Shown here: one piece after another, positions 9,707 to 18,177 of the stretch
Layout of the letters: each line of letters opens with the position of its first letter
Numbering within the stretch: position 1 is the first letter of the stretch
Translations under genes and position numbers: made by a program
The notes under the pieces: model-generated
What the model saw: only the letters and a program-made list of their open reading frames with translations
The model's database searches: none
What the model was told of the DNA's origin: nothing
NCBI RefSeq assembly: GCF_042853465.1
Contig: NZ_AP031497.1
Span: 2,666,001 to 2,730,000 of the forward strand
DNA from: Simiduia litorea
Lineage (GTDB): Bacteria; Pseudomonadota; Gammaproteobacteria; Pseudomonadales; Cellvibrionaceae
Length of the DNA: 64,000 nt
Reading direction: 5' to 3'

Positions 9707-10762
9707 TTATTGTTGCGTTTTGGTGAAGGCCAGCATCCTATTAAGGGGCAACATAGCGCGTTCACCTAAGGCTTTATCGACAAAAATTTCATTACTACCC
9801 TCAATCAGGGTCTGCTCGAGATTGTCCAGTGCGTTCATTGCCATCCACGGGCAGTTAGCGCAACTTCTACAGGTAGCACCACTGCCAGCGGTTGGTGCGA
9901 TATGGAAAATTTTATCGGGGCACAATTGCTGCATTTTATAAAAAATGCCTTGATCGGTAGCGACAATAAATTCGCGATTAGGCAAGGTTTGCGCGGCCTT
10001 AATTAGCTGGGAAGTAGAGCCCACCACATCGCCCAGTACAACCACCGCATCGGGCGACTCAGGATGCACCAACACGGCGGCGTTAGGATGGCGGCGCTTG
10101 AGATCTTCAACACCCTGAGCCTTGAATTCTTCGTGCACGATACAGGCGCCATCCCAAAGCAGGACATCGGCGCCAGTCTGCTTCTGTACATATCCACCCA
10201 AATGCTTATCCGGTGCCCACAAGATCTTCTGACCTTGGGCGTCCAGGTGCGCGACGACATCGAGCGCAATACTCGACGTCACCACCCAATCAGCACGCGC
10301 TTTTACGGCCGCAGACGTGTTGGCGTACACCACCACGGTGCGATCTGGATGCTGATCACAGAAAGCGGAAAACTCATCGATCGGACACCCGAGATCGAGC
10401 GAGCAAGTTGCCTCGAGTGTTGGCATCAATACGCGCTTATTTGGGGTCAATATTTTCGCCGTCTCACCCATAAACTTAACCCCAGCCACGAGCAGTGTGG
10501 TCGCTGGGTGCTGACTGCCAAAACGCGCCATCTCCAGCGAGTCAGCCACACAGCCCCCGGTCTCTTCAGCTAGCGCCTGAATCAAAGGGTCGGTGTAGTA
10601 ATGCGCTACCAGCACGGCATTTTCACGGGCTAGGAGCGCTTTAATCCGCGTTTTTGTGGCTGCAATCTGCTCAGCCGTTAGCGCGGTGGTTGAATCGCTC
10701 GCCAAGTGGTCTTTTACCCACTGCCTTGGCGTTTGTTCAACAGGGGATTTTACGTTGGTCAT
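9707..10762 (-). CDS. nadA: Quinolinate synthase A
   Basis: The [4Fe-4S] enzyme condenses iminoaspartate with dihydroxyacetone phosphate to quinolinate for NAD synthesis. Hallmarks are A-H-Y-Y-T-D-P near the N-terminus and the C-terminal cysteine cluster T-C-R-S-C-A-N-C-P-W-M. Cluster-ligand cysteines are also visible in the middle (A-T-C-S-L-D-L-G-C). Length is about 351 residues from ATG 10762; ATG 10768 two codons upstream is equally possible, and the frame can be read back to 10813. It is transcribed toward dapA after a strong terminator and the tRNA genes. Confidence 0.95.
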   Translation of the reverse strand: MTNVKSPVEQTPRQWVKDHLASDSTTALTAEQIAATKTRIKALLARENAVLVAHYYTDPLIQALAEETGGCVADSLEMARFGSQHPATTLLVAGVKFMGETAKILTPNKRVLMPTLEATCSLDLGCPIDEFSAFCDQHPDRTVVVYANTSAAVKARADWVVTSSIALDVVAHLDAQGQKILWAPDKHLGGYVQKQTGADVLLWDGACIVHEEFKAQGVEDLKRRHPNAAVLVHPESPDAVVVLGDVVGSTSQLIKAAQTLPNREFIVATDQGIFYKMQQLCPDKIFHIAPTAGSGATCRSCANCPWMAMNALDNLEQTLIEGSNEIFVDKALGERAMLPLNRMLAFTKTQQ

Positions 10763-10830
10763 AGTCATCTCAAGGTGCAACACGCGGCGCGATTCTACCA
10801 CATCTAGGTCCACGTAGACCCTAAATGACA

Positions 10831-10868
10831 GCCATAAAAAAACCGCCTTTAGGCGGTTTTTTTATGGC
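10831..10868. terminator. Perfect bidirectional intrinsic terminator
   Basis: A perfect 17-bp inverted repeat (10831-10847 and 10852-10868) flanks a TTTA loop. The core is ACCGCC/GGCGGT with A and T tracts on either side, so it works in both directions. On the minus strand it would end transcripts from the tRNA-Lys genes before nadA. Confidence 0.9.
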
Positions 10869-10885
10869 TCGGTAGAGCCTGAATA

Positions 10886-10961
10886 TGGTGGGTCGTGCGC
10901 GACTCGAACGCGCGACCAATTGGTTAAAAGCCAACTGCTCTACCGACTGAGCTAACGACCC
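10886..10961 (-). tRNA. tRNA-Lys (UUU), copy 1
   Basis: The 76-base cloverleaf starts GGGTCGT on the minus strand. The D-loop is A-G-C-T-C-A-G-T-C-G-G-T, the anticodon loop C-TTT-TAA, the T-arm GTTCGAGTC, and the acceptor 3' end ACGACCC-A with encoded CCA. Anticodon UUU reads lysine codons. It is identical to the copy at 11017-11092. Confidence 0.97.
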
Positions 10962-11016
10962 GAAAACGGACTTTCGGCACAAACCTAGGTTACGGGCCTG
11001 TACATATTCAATTAAG

Positions 11017-11092
11017 TGGTGGGTCGTGCGCGACTCGAACGCGCGACCAATTGGTTAAAAGCCAACTGCTCTACCGACTGAGCTAACGACCC
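11017..11092 (-). tRNA. tRNA-Lys (UUU), copy 2
   Basis: This is a second 76-base tRNA-Lys gene identical to the first through the acceptor stem, TTT anticodon and encoded CCA. A 55-base spacer separates the two. They are very likely one tandem transcript that ends at the 10831-10868 terminator. Confidence 0.97.
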
Positions 11093-11198
11093 CCTTAAGG
11101 AGGCGCATATAGTACTGATTTAATTGGAAAAGACAAGCGCTTATTGCGGTTTTTTAGTGGTCAATAATCAGCCAAAAATGGCGCCAACTGAGGCCGAA

Positions 11199-11876
11199 TT
11201 AACGGTACCGAGTCGGATCTGCAAGCCCAGCTGACTCAAACCCCAAGCGCCGCAAGCGACAACTATCGCACTTGCCACAGGCGAGCCCCGCATCCGTAGC
11301 CTGATAGCATGACACCGTCATGGCATAATCCACCCCTAAGCGCGTGCCCTCGCGCACAATATCCGCTTTACTCATATCGATTAACGGGGTGTGGATGCGG
11401 AGCTTGTGACCCTCAACACCGGCTTTTGTCGCCAAATTAGCCATGGTTTCAAAAGCGGCAATAAACTCGGCTCGGCAATCTGGATAACCGCTGTAATCCA
11501 CTGCATTGACACCAATAAAGATATCCTTAGCTCCCAACACTTCGGCCCAACCTAGCGCAATAGAGAGGAAAACGGTATTGCGTGCGGGCACATAGGTGAC
11601 AGGGATGCCCGCAGTTTCCTGCTCAGGCACATCGATGGCTGCGTCGGTCAAGGCCGAACCGCCAATGGTGCGCAGATCTAGCTTAACCACCTTGTGCGCT
11701 TTAACACCCAGTGCCTCGGCGGTCTGCTGCGCCGCCACCAGTTCTGCGCTGTGGCGCTGACCGTAGTCAAAACTCAGCGCGTAGACGTCAAACCCCTTGG
11801 CTTGGGCCATAGCGATGACTGTTGTTGAATCCAAGCCACCAGACACTAAAACAACCGCGGGACTAGCTAAACTCAT
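11199..11876 (-). CDS. queC: 7-cyano-7-deazaguanine synthase
   Basis: QueC converts 7-carboxy-7-deazaguanine to preQ0 in queuosine tRNA-modification synthesis, using ATP and ammonia. The 225-residue protein has the PP-loop S-G-G-L-D-S-T near residue 13 and a C-terminal zinc site, C-Y-Q then C-G-K-C-D-S-C. Length matches the family. It is the last gene of a que segment. queE is upstream but separated by a solute-binding-protein gene, and a 31-base gap precedes its start. The two tRNA-Lys genes follow it. Confidence 0.95.
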   Translation of the reverse strand: MSLASPAVVLVSGGLDSTTVIAMAQAKGFDVYALSFDYGQRHSAELVAAQQTAEALGVKAHKVVKLDLRTIGGSALTDAAIDVPEQETAGIPVTYVPARNTVFLSIALGWAEVLGAKDIFIGVNAVDYSGYPDCRAEFIAAFETMANLATKAGVEGHKLRIHTPLIDMSKADIVREGTRLGVDYAMTVSCYQATDAGLACGKCDSCRLRRLGFESAGLADPTRYR

Positions 11877-11907
11877 AATACACTCTCAAATAAACGCAGC
11901 CGGTAGA

Positions 11908-12786
11908 TTAAAAATCCGTCACTGGCGGCTCTACCGCCTCTAAGCATCGACCACCGGCAAAACAGTAGGCCTGACGTGGCCAAAGGTCATGTTGGTAAAA
12001 AATGGCGCTCGAACGACCATCGTCATTCATACTTTTTAACGCGGCACGCACCGAAGGCACCCAAGGCTGACCCTCGCTATGACGAGACAAGTACAAGTCG
12101 GCACGCGCATTGCCGAGTGTTAAGTGGGTGGCGAATTGCGACGCCGGAATACCCGTCATAAACATGGCGTAAAGCAGCGCCTGCTCCGTAGCGACCAAAG
12201 CGTCGAGCCTATCAGTCACCAACATGCGCAAGCCCTGCTCAACATTGTTGATAGCAATATGCTCAAAACCCGCGTACTCATCGAACCGACGCCCATATTT
12301 AGAGCCACGAATAAAACCTACCCGCTCACCATCCAAATCCCCAAGTTTATTTATGGCACCGGTGCGATTGGCCGGCGCTATCAAGATAACCCGCATGGTC
12401 ACCACATGACCCAATGACACACCGGACTGCTCAGCCAAAGGACTGACAAACATCACGCCCATATCGGCACTGCCACTGGCAAGATCATGCACCACCCGTG
12501 GATAGGGCCGAAGTTCGGCATTGACCGCCAAGCGCGCACGCGTAAAAAGCTCATTTTGAAAACTAACTAACAACCCCGAGACTTGATTTTCGGCGTTATA
12601 AAAGCCCCAAGGCGCCACGATAGGCACCACAACTTGAGGCAAGGGCTTCGAATCAACTTGCTCCTCAGCGGTTACCGCGCAACAACAGACTAAGCCAATC
12701 AACGGCCACAGAGCCCGGCACCGACGATATATGCCCGGGGCCATAAAAAACATCATCCAGCCAAAAACGCCCACAACTACAATCAT
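11908..12786 (-). CDS. Periplasmic solute-binding-like protein (SBP_bac_3 type) inserted between queE and queC
   Basis: The 292-residue exported protein resembles amino-acid ABC transporter binding proteins: W-G-F-Y-N-A-E-N, S-G-L-L-V-S-F, A-D-M-G-V-M-F, and a G-F-I-R-G-S lobe-crossover segment. The start at 12786 is supported because its ATG overlaps the queE TGA as ATGA, implying translational coupling. The N-terminus has one hydrophobic stretch, then an R-R-C-R segment and a second one ending in A-V-T-A, so the signal may start at a later Met. No permease or ATPase genes are adjacent. Such orphan proteins often act as sensors or are functionally unassigned. Confidence 0.7.
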   Translation of the reverse strand: MIVVVGVFGWMMFFMAPGIYRRCRALWPLIGLVCCCAVTAEEQVDSKPLPQVVVPIVAPWGFYNAENQVSGLLVSFQNELFTRARLAVNAELRPYPRVVHDLASGSADMGVMFVSPLAEQSGVSLGHVVTMRVILIAPANRTGAINKLGDLDGERVGFIRGSKYGRRFDEYAGFEHIAINNVEQGLRMLVTDRLDALVATEQALLYAMFMTGIPASQFATHLTLGNARADLYLSRHSEGQPWVPSVRAALKSMNDDGRSSAIFYQHDLWPRQAYCFAGGRCLEAVEPPVTDF

Positions 12787-13433
12787 CGCCCAGGCTCGTC
12801 GCCCCACAGAATTTTATGTAACTGTAGCTGAAACCTTATGGGCAGGCCGCTATCCACAACCCAGCCAGCCAATTCAGCGGGGTTTACTTGACCAAAGGAT
12901 GGCGAGAAGAGCACATCACCCACCTTAGTACACAGATTCAACTCGGAAACCTTGAAGGCGGCCCATTCGAAATCGGCCTTATCGCAAATCACAAATTTAA
13001 TTTGATCGTGCTGGGTCAAACAAGCGATGTTCTCCCACAGATTGCGATGATTTTCACCCGAAGCAGGCGTCTTAAGGTCGACAACCCGACTAACCCGGGC
13101 ATCCACGTGCGATACATCAAGCGCTCCGCTAGTCTCCAACGAGACTTGATAACCTGCATCACACAAGGCCGACATCAAATCCAAGCAATTGGCCTGGGCC
13201 AGCGGTTCACCGCCGGTGACACAGACATGGCTACATTGATAGGCGGCAACATCAGCAAGAATATCGGCTATGTCTCGGCGCTCACCGCCATGAAATGCAT
13301 AGGCCGAGTCACAGTAATGGCAACGCAAGGGGCAGCCGGTGAGGCGGACAAAAACAGTGGGCAAGCCGATAGAGCGAGCCTCGCCCTGTAACGAGTGGAA
13401 TATTTCGGTAATCTTTAGAGTAGAATCACTCAT
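12783..13433 (-). CDS. queE: 7-carboxy-7-deazaguanine synthase
   Basis: This radical-SAM enzyme turns 6-carboxytetrahydropterin into 7-carboxy-7-deazaguanine in queuosine synthesis. The cluster motif C34-x3-C38-x2-C41 (C-P-L-R-C-H-Y-C) and the N-terminal I-F-H-S-L-Q-G-E signature are present. The 216-residue length fits. The start at 13433 has GGAAG seven bases upstream; an upstream in-frame ATG at 13487 gives a non-family extension. The gene follows cpoB, as in Pseudomonas. Confidence 0.94.
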   Translation of the reverse strand: MSDSTLKITEIFHSLQGEARSIGLPTVFVRLTGCPLRCHYCDSAYAFHGGERRDIADILADVAAYQCSHVCVTGGEPLAQANCLDLMSALCDAGYQVSLETSGALDVSHVDARVSRVVDLKTPASGENHRNLWENIACLTQHDQIKFVICDKADFEWAAFKVSELNLCTKVGDVLFSPSFGQVNPAELAGWVVDSGLPIRFQLQLHKILWGDEPGR

Positions 13434-13528
13434 GCAGTGGCTTCCGCGGATCAAAAGCGGCGGATGATACCCAATTGCACCACCCAATGCGAACTAACCA
13501 CATCAGTTCGCTAGCACGCCCCTAGGCA

Positions 13529-14263
13529 CTAGTAGTTTTGCGCTAAGAAATCTTTTGCTAAACGGGCCGCGTCGGCACTGCTATTAGCAACCGCCTGAAG
13601 CAGCGTTTTCGCTTTCGCCTTATCGCCTAATTGAAACAATACAGTACCAAGTTTGTACTTAGCGTCCGGCGCCTTGCGATCCGACGGGAACTCCTTAATT
13701 ACCCGCTCAAACCAAGACTTTGACTGCTCTAACTTGCCCTCGGCAAGATAAATCTCGCCTAACCAATACTGACTGTTGGCGGCGTACTGCCCCTTAGGGT
13801 ATAGATCTAGATAACCGGTAAAACCCTTGGCCGCACCGGCTAGATCGCGCTGACGCAATTTGCCGTAGGCACCCTTATACGCAGCCTCCTCACCTGCACC
13901 AGCAGCTTCCGATGTATCCGAACCGGCACTAGAGCCGCCCTGCTGCCTCGTTTGACCAGCGACAACCCCGCCACTTAAGGAAGCAAGGCGACGGTCGAGA
14001 TCCATATAATCATCGTGACGCTGTTGTTTAAGTCGGTTCAGCTCGTAGGATTGCTCTTCCACCAAGCCGCGCAACTCCAACACTTCTTGTTGCAACGCCT
14101 GCAAGCGATAAAACAAATCCGCCTGCTGATTGGCATCCGGCGCCACAGAGCCAGAAATAGTAGCCGCTTGCGCCGTGGGGCGAGACTCTACGACGGTAAC
14201 TTGGGCCTGTGCTTGGGCGACCAATGCACTGATGAATAACGCTGAAATGACGAAACGCAGCAT
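13529..14263 (-). CDS. cpoB: Cell division coordinator CpoB (YbgF), Tol-Pal associated
   Basis: CpoB is a periplasmic protein that binds TolA and links outer-membrane constriction to septal peptidoglycan synthesis. From ATG 14263 there is a signal peptide to A-Q-A-Q-A. A trimerising coiled coil follows (about 35-95, L-Y-Q-L-Q-A-type heptads) and then three C-terminal tetratricopeptide repeats (A-Y-K-G-A-Y-G-K, N-S-Q-Y-W-L-G-E, D-A-K-Y-K-L-G). Total length is 244 residues. The frame extends to 14380, but that part crosses the terminator. An intrinsic terminator separates it from pal, so it may have its own promoter or depend on read-through. Confidence 0.93.
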   Translation of the reverse strand: MLRFVISALFISALVAQAQAQVTVVESRPTAQAATISGSVAPDANQQADLFYRLQALQQEVLELRGLVEEQSYELNRLKQQRHDDYMDLDRRLASLSGGVVAGQTRQQGGSSAGSDTSEAAGAGEEAAYKGAYGKLRQRDLAGAAKGFTGYLDLYPKGQYAANSQYWLGEIYLAEGKLEQSKSWFERVIKEFPSDRKAPDAKYKLGTVLFQLGDKAKAKTLLQAVANSSADAARLAKDFLAQNY

Positions 14264-14378
14264 AGGAAACTCACTCACTTTTCTACCCACTGGGCAAACA
14301 TTACCCAGCCTACATACTTGTTTTATACCCTTGCGGATACAGAGGCAGTCAATATAAGCCGTTCCACCCCTAAAATGC

Positions 14379-14405
14379 AAAAAGGCCGGTTAGACCGGCC
14401 TTTTT
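14379..14405. terminator. Intrinsic terminator between pal and cpoB
   Basis: A perfect 12-bp stem (AAAAAGGCCGGT at 14379-14390, ACCGGCCTTTTT at 14394-14405) has a three-base loop. It lies 19 bases past the pal stop on the transcribed strand and carries T tracts in both directions. Confidence 0.88.
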
Positions 14406-14423
14406 GTCAAAACCAAGAAGCGC

Positions 14424-14906
14424 TTATTTTACTTCGGCGCGACGGTTTTGCGAGTAAGAAGACTCAGTGCTGCCCATCGCTTGTGGACGCTCTTCGCCGT
14501 AGCTTACAACTTCAATCATAGACGCATCTACACCTTGAAGTACTAGGAAGTCACGTACCGCATTGGCACGACGCTCACCTAGAGCCATGTTGTATTCACG
14601 TGAACCGCGCTCGTCGGTGTGACCGTCGATGCGTACGTTACGTGGGGTAGCTTTCAGCTTCATTGCGTGCTTGGTCAGCTCGGCGCGAGCACCTGGCTTC
14701 AGAGCAGAGTCGTCAAAGTCGAAGTAGAAAACAGTTTCCAGTACTTCTACTGGCTCTGGCTCTACGGCTTGAACAGGTGCAGTTTCAACTGGCTGAGCAT
14801 TTGCATTCGCATCTGCATCGTCCTGTGAACCTGTTGAGCTACAGCCTGCTAAAACAGCCAGAACCATCGCTAAACCTAAACCGCTCTTGAAAGTATTCAT
14901 TGTCAT
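14424..14906 (-). CDS. pal: Peptidoglycan-associated lipoprotein Pal
   Basis: This outer-membrane lipoprotein anchors the envelope to peptidoglycan and interacts with TolB. It has 160 residues, a lipobox L-A-G-C with Cys22, and a disordered acidic Pro/Val linker to about residue 55. An OmpA-like domain follows, with the diaminopimelate-binding signature G-H-T-D-E-R-G-S-x-E-Y-N and conserved R-R-A-x-A-V. GGAG six bases before ATG 14906 sets the start. It is the end of the tolQRAB-pal transcript. Confidence 0.97.
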   Translation of the reverse strand: MTMNTFKSGLGLAMVLAVLAGCSSTGSQDDADANANAQPVETAPVQAVEPEPVEVLETVFYFDFDDSALKPGARAELTKHAMKLKATPRNVRIDGHTDERGSREYNMALGERRANAVRDFLVLQGVDASMIEVVSYGEERPQAMGSTESSYSQNRRAEVK

Positions 14907-14934
14907 AACTCACTCCGTTAGGAAATTGATGTTT

Positions 14935-16227
14935 TTAGTCGAAAAAGGGTGACCAAGCAGGTTCCCGAACATCCCCTTGCTTAGACGGCAATCGGAACTT
15001 AACACCTGCGTCTAAAGAAACCGCCGCTAAGATGCCTTTGTTCTGAAAGCGAGTCGCGTACATCAGCATGGCACCGTTAGGTGAAATGCTCGGCGATTCG
15101 TCCAAATAGGTCTCTGTCAAAATACGCAGATCGCCACTTTGAATGTCTTGAGTGGCAATATGAAAAACACCATTTGAACGGTGCACCATAACCAAACTCT
15201 TTCCATCAGGGGAAACACGCGCCCTGGCGTTATAATCGCCGGCAAAGGTTAAGCGTTCTACCATGCCAGTTGCAAGTGTTACTTTGTAAATTTGTGGTTT
15301 TCCACCACGATTTGACGTAAAAACTAGCGACTTTCCGTCTGGAGTCCAACTTGGCTCGGTATCAATGGCAAAATGTTGTGTTACTCGCGCAAATTGGCGG
15401 GTAATTAAATTCAGGGTGTAGATTTCTGGATTGCCATCTTTGGACAAAACCAACGCCAACTTTGTACCGTCAGGTGAGAAGGCCGGCGCGCCATTTAGGC
15501 CTTTGTAATTTGTCACCTGCTCGCGTTTTGCCGTCGCCAAATCCTGAACGAAAATCGCTGCCCTTCCGGTTTCAAAAGACACATAAGCCAATCGCTTTCC
15601 ATCGGTCGACCAGGTGGGTGACATCAATGGGTGTTTAGACTCAAGCAATAAGCGCGGGCGAGCACCATCGGCATCGGCCAGCATCAAACGGAAGCGATCC
15701 GTTGGCTTACCCTGCTGGAAAGCCTCCACATAAGCAACCTGGGTTGAGAAGGCGCCTCGAATACCCGTGATCTTCTCATACACTTCATCGCTGATGTAGT
15801 GCGCCAAGTCGCGTAATTGTGCCTCGCTCCCCACGATGCTTTTTCTGAACAACTTGCGCTGCCCCAAAATATCAAACAGCTCGAAGGTTACCGTGTAGCG
15901 CCCTTGCACTTCTTTAATATCACCGGTAACCAAAAACTCGGCACCCAGAATGCGCCAGTCCCGATAGATAACTTCTGCTTCGGAACGCGGAAACGCCAGC
16001 ATGTCGCTTACGGGTATAGGCCGAAACTGACCGCTGAGCTTTAAATCAGCGCGGACAATACCGGGAATGTCTTCAGGCAAACCCCGCGCACCCGAATAGC
16101 CAAAAGGCACAATGCCAATCACCGTGGGGTTATCGACGCCCTGGGTAATTTCAATAGTTAAATCCGCACGCGCGTACATACTCAGTAGCAGCACCATGCT
16201 AAACATCAACCCAACGAATTTTTTCAC
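14935..16227 (-). CDS. tolB: Tol-Pal system beta-propeller protein TolB
   Basis: TolB is a periplasmic partner of Pal and TolA in outer-membrane constriction. The 430-residue protein has a signal peptide ending M-Y-A-R-A. An N-terminal two-layer domain carries the TolA/Pal-contacting extreme N-terminus (D-L-T-I-E-I-T-Q-G). A six-bladed propeller runs from about residue 190, with repeated S-P-T-W-S-T-D-G-K, F-S-P-D-G-T-K and S-W-T-P-D-G-K blades. Its ATG overlaps the tolA stop by four bases. Confidence 0.97.
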   Translation of the reverse strand: MKKFVGLMFSMVLLLSMYARADLTIEITQGVDNPTVIGIVPFGYSGARGLPEDIPGIVRADLKLSGQFRPIPVSDMLAFPRSEAEVIYRDWRILGAEFLVTGDIKEVQGRYTVTFELFDILGQRKLFRKSIVGSEAQLRDLAHYISDEVYEKITGIRGAFSTQVAYVEAFQQGKPTDRFRLMLADADGARPRLLLESKHPLMSPTWSTDGKRLAYVSFETGRAAIFVQDLATAKREQVTNYKGLNGAPAFSPDGTKLALVLSKDGNPEIYTLNLITRQFARVTQHFAIDTEPSWTPDGKSLVFTSNRGGKPQIYKVTLATGMVERLTFAGDYNARARVSPDGKSLVMVHRSNGVFHIATQDIQSGDLRILTETYLDESPSISPNGAMLMYATRFQNKGILAAVSLDAGVKFRLPSKQGDVREPAWSPFFD

Positions 16228-16994
16228 TGCCTTAAGTCCCTCGGTTCAAAAACTAATTTTAACTGGCGAAAGTTTTGCTCAAAGACTCGTGGATCCATAC
16301 CCACCAGCTCTGGAAACCGCTCAGCCTTTTTTACAGCCTGTTCGGCGCTGCGATCAAATGCCGAGTTGCCGCTGGATTTCACCACTTTCACATCGATCAC
16401 CTTGCCGGTTGGCACCAGCTGAATCGACAGGATGCAATTCATACCGTTGCGCGCAGAGGGCGGACGACTCCAATTCATTTCTACCCGGTTCGAGATGGCG
16501 GAAATATAACTCTGAGCCGCCTCAGCACTGGTTTTCTGGGACATAAACTCATCCTCTTCCTCCAGCGCATCAAAGAGTTCGGACTGGCGCCGACGCTTAG
16601 CTTCTTCCTGCGCCTGCTTTTCCTTTAACTCTTTATCTTTACGCGCCTTTTCCGCCGCCGCTTTATCTTTAGCGGCCTTCTCCTTTGCGGCTTTATCTTT
16701 AGCCGCTTTTTCGCGGGCTAACTTTTGTTGCTGAACTTTTTTAGCCTCAGCCTCTTTTGCCTCTTTCGCTCGACGCTGGGCGGCAACGTCGACCACCTTT
16801 TGCGGCTTAGCCCGCTGCTGCTTCGGCGCTTGGGTCTCCATTTTCACCAAGCGAGCCTCTACGTAATTCGGTGGCGCCAGTTTTTTAGGCGCAGGTGTAG
16901 GCCCCCAGTCCAAGGACAATACTGTCACCAGACCGAGATGAGCTACAACACTGAACAGGATGGGAAGGCGATAACCTTGCAACATAGGCGTCAA
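16224..16994 (-). CDS. tolA: Tol-Pal system protein TolA
   Basis: TolA is an inner-membrane protein spanning the periplasm that transmits TolQR energy to Pal. The 256-residue protein has one N-terminal membrane helix (about 8-28) and a long Lys/Ala/Glu helix (about 60-145) built of K-A-A-K-D/E repeats. The C-terminal globular domain III ends with F-R-Q-L-K-L-V-F-E-P and contains the G-K-V-I-D-V-K-V-V-K-S-S-G strand. It overlaps tolR and tolB by four bases each. Confidence 0.96.
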   Translation of the reverse strand: MTPMLQGYRLPILFSVVAHLGLVTVLSLDWGPTPAPKKLAPPNYVEARLVKMETQAPKQQRAKPQKVVDVAAQRRAKEAKEAEAKKVQQQKLAREKAAKDKAAKEKAAKDKAAAEKARKDKELKEKQAQEEAKRRRQSELFDALEEEDEFMSQKTSAEAAQSYISAISNRVEMNWSRPPSARNGMNCILSIQLVPTGKVIDVKVVKSSGNSAFDRSAEQAVKKAERFPELVGMDPRVFEQNFRQLKLVFEPRDLRQ

Positions 16995-17416
16995 AGTACC
17001 GGAGGTTCGGTAACTAACCCCACCGAGGGCGCGCCGGCAGTCTGCAAATCTGACATCAACGACACCACTAAACCGTATTGCGCCTTGTGATCACCCCAAA
17101 CCAATACTGGGGTGTTGGGTTTTTGGCGTAGGATTTTTCCCACCGTGTCCGTAATTTGCTTGAGCGGCTTGGCGGTTTTTTGATCGGCACCTAGATTCAA
17201 ATAATAGGTACCGTCTTGCTTCACCGACACGATCAATGGCTCCTCGTCATTTTGCTCCATAGGCGTAGACGGTGCTTTCGGCAGATCCACTTTAACCCCT
17301 TGCATCAACAAGGGCGCGGTCACCATAAACACAACCAACAAGACCAGCATCACGTCGATATAAGGCACGACGTTAATTTCCGCCAAAGGTTTCTTTTTCA
17401 CGCGCTTAGGGTTCAC
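16991..17416 (-). CDS. tolR: Tol-Pal system protein TolR
   Basis: This ExbD/TolR-family inner-membrane protein forms the proton channel with TolQ. The 141-residue protein has a single N-terminal membrane helix containing the essential proton-carrying Asp (P-Y-I-D-V-M-L-V-L-L). The periplasmic domain carries V-D-L-P-K-A and a C-terminal G-V-V-S-L-M-S-D-L. It lies between tolQ and tolA, overlapping tolA by four bases. Confidence 0.96.
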   Translation of the reverse strand: MNPKRVKKKPLAEINVVPYIDVMLVLLVVFMVTAPLLMQGVKVDLPKAPSTPMEQNDEEPLIVSVKQDGTYYLNLGADQKTAKPLKQITDTVGKILRQKPNTPVLVWGDHKAQYGLVVSLMSDLQTAGAPSVGLVTEPPVL

Positions 17417-17450
17417 GGACGGTCTCCGGATGAAAGATCAACGAAGCTAA

Positions 17451-18137
17451 TCATGACTTAGCATGAACCTGGCGATGTAAAATCGCGATAAATTCATCGG
17501 AAAAGGTTTCGTAAGCTGCCGAAAGAGACTCGGCCTTGGCGCTGAACTTGTTGTAGGCCAGCACCGCCGGAATAGCCGCAAACAACCCCATAGCGGTAGC
17601 CACCAACGCCTCGGAAATACCCGGCGCCACAGTCGCCAAGGTCGCCTGATGGACGTTCGCCAAACCGCGAAAGGAGTTCATAATGCCCCACACAGTGCCG
17701 AACAATCCCACATAAGGGCTAACGGATGCCACGCTGGCCAAAAAGGGTAAATGCGCTTCTAGTTTTTCTTCCTCTCGAGCCAAGGCAACGCGCATGGCGC
17801 GCTGCACGCCTTCCATCACGGCGTCTGGGTCTGCAGAAGACTGCTGACGCAAGCGAGAAAATTCTTTAAAGCCGGCGCGAAAAATATTTTCTACGCCTTC
17901 AGTTTGGGTACCTTTACCACTGCCCTGCCGATACAGCTGATTCAAATCGCCACCCGACCAAAAGTGCCGCTCAAACTCCTTCATCGCTTGCGCCGCACTG
18001 TTTTGATAAATGCCGCGCTGAACGATCATCACCCAGGAAACAATGGAGGCTAAAAACAACAGCGCCATCACCAACTGCACGAGTAAGCTGGCGTCGGCAA
18101 TAAGGCTCCAAATAGACAGTTGTTCAGGCGTATTCAT
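17451..18137 (-). CDS. tolQ: Tol-Pal system protein TolQ
   Basis: This MotA/TolQ/ExbB-family channel subunit is 228 residues. Three membrane helices lie at about 15-37, 133-155 and 168-190. Helix 2/3 signatures are visible: P-Y-V-G-L-F-G-T-V-W-G-I-M-N-S-F and G-I-S-E-A-L-V-A-T-A-M-G-L-F-A-A-I-P-A-V. It is first of the tol genes proper, 40 bases after ybgC. Confidence 0.97.
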   Translation of the reverse strand: MNTPEQLSIWSLIADASLLVQLVMALLFLASIVSWVMIVQRGIYQNSAAQAMKEFERHFWSGGDLNQLYRQGSGKGTQTEGVENIFRAGFKEFSRLRQQSSADPDAVMEGVQRAMRVALAREEEKLEAHLPFLASVASVSPYVGLFGTVWGIMNSFRGLANVHQATLATVAPGISEALVATAMGLFAAIPAVLAYNKFSAKAESLSAAYETFSDEFIAILHRQVHAKS

Positions 18138-18177
18138 TCAAGCACTTCTCTGTGAGCGTTAATTAAAAAAGGCAGAC

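Noticed and set aside
11093..11198. preQ1-type riboswitch near queC or the tRNA-Lys genes
   Set aside because: No characteristic preQ1 pseudoknot leader was seen, and this stretch is downstream of queC on the coding strand.
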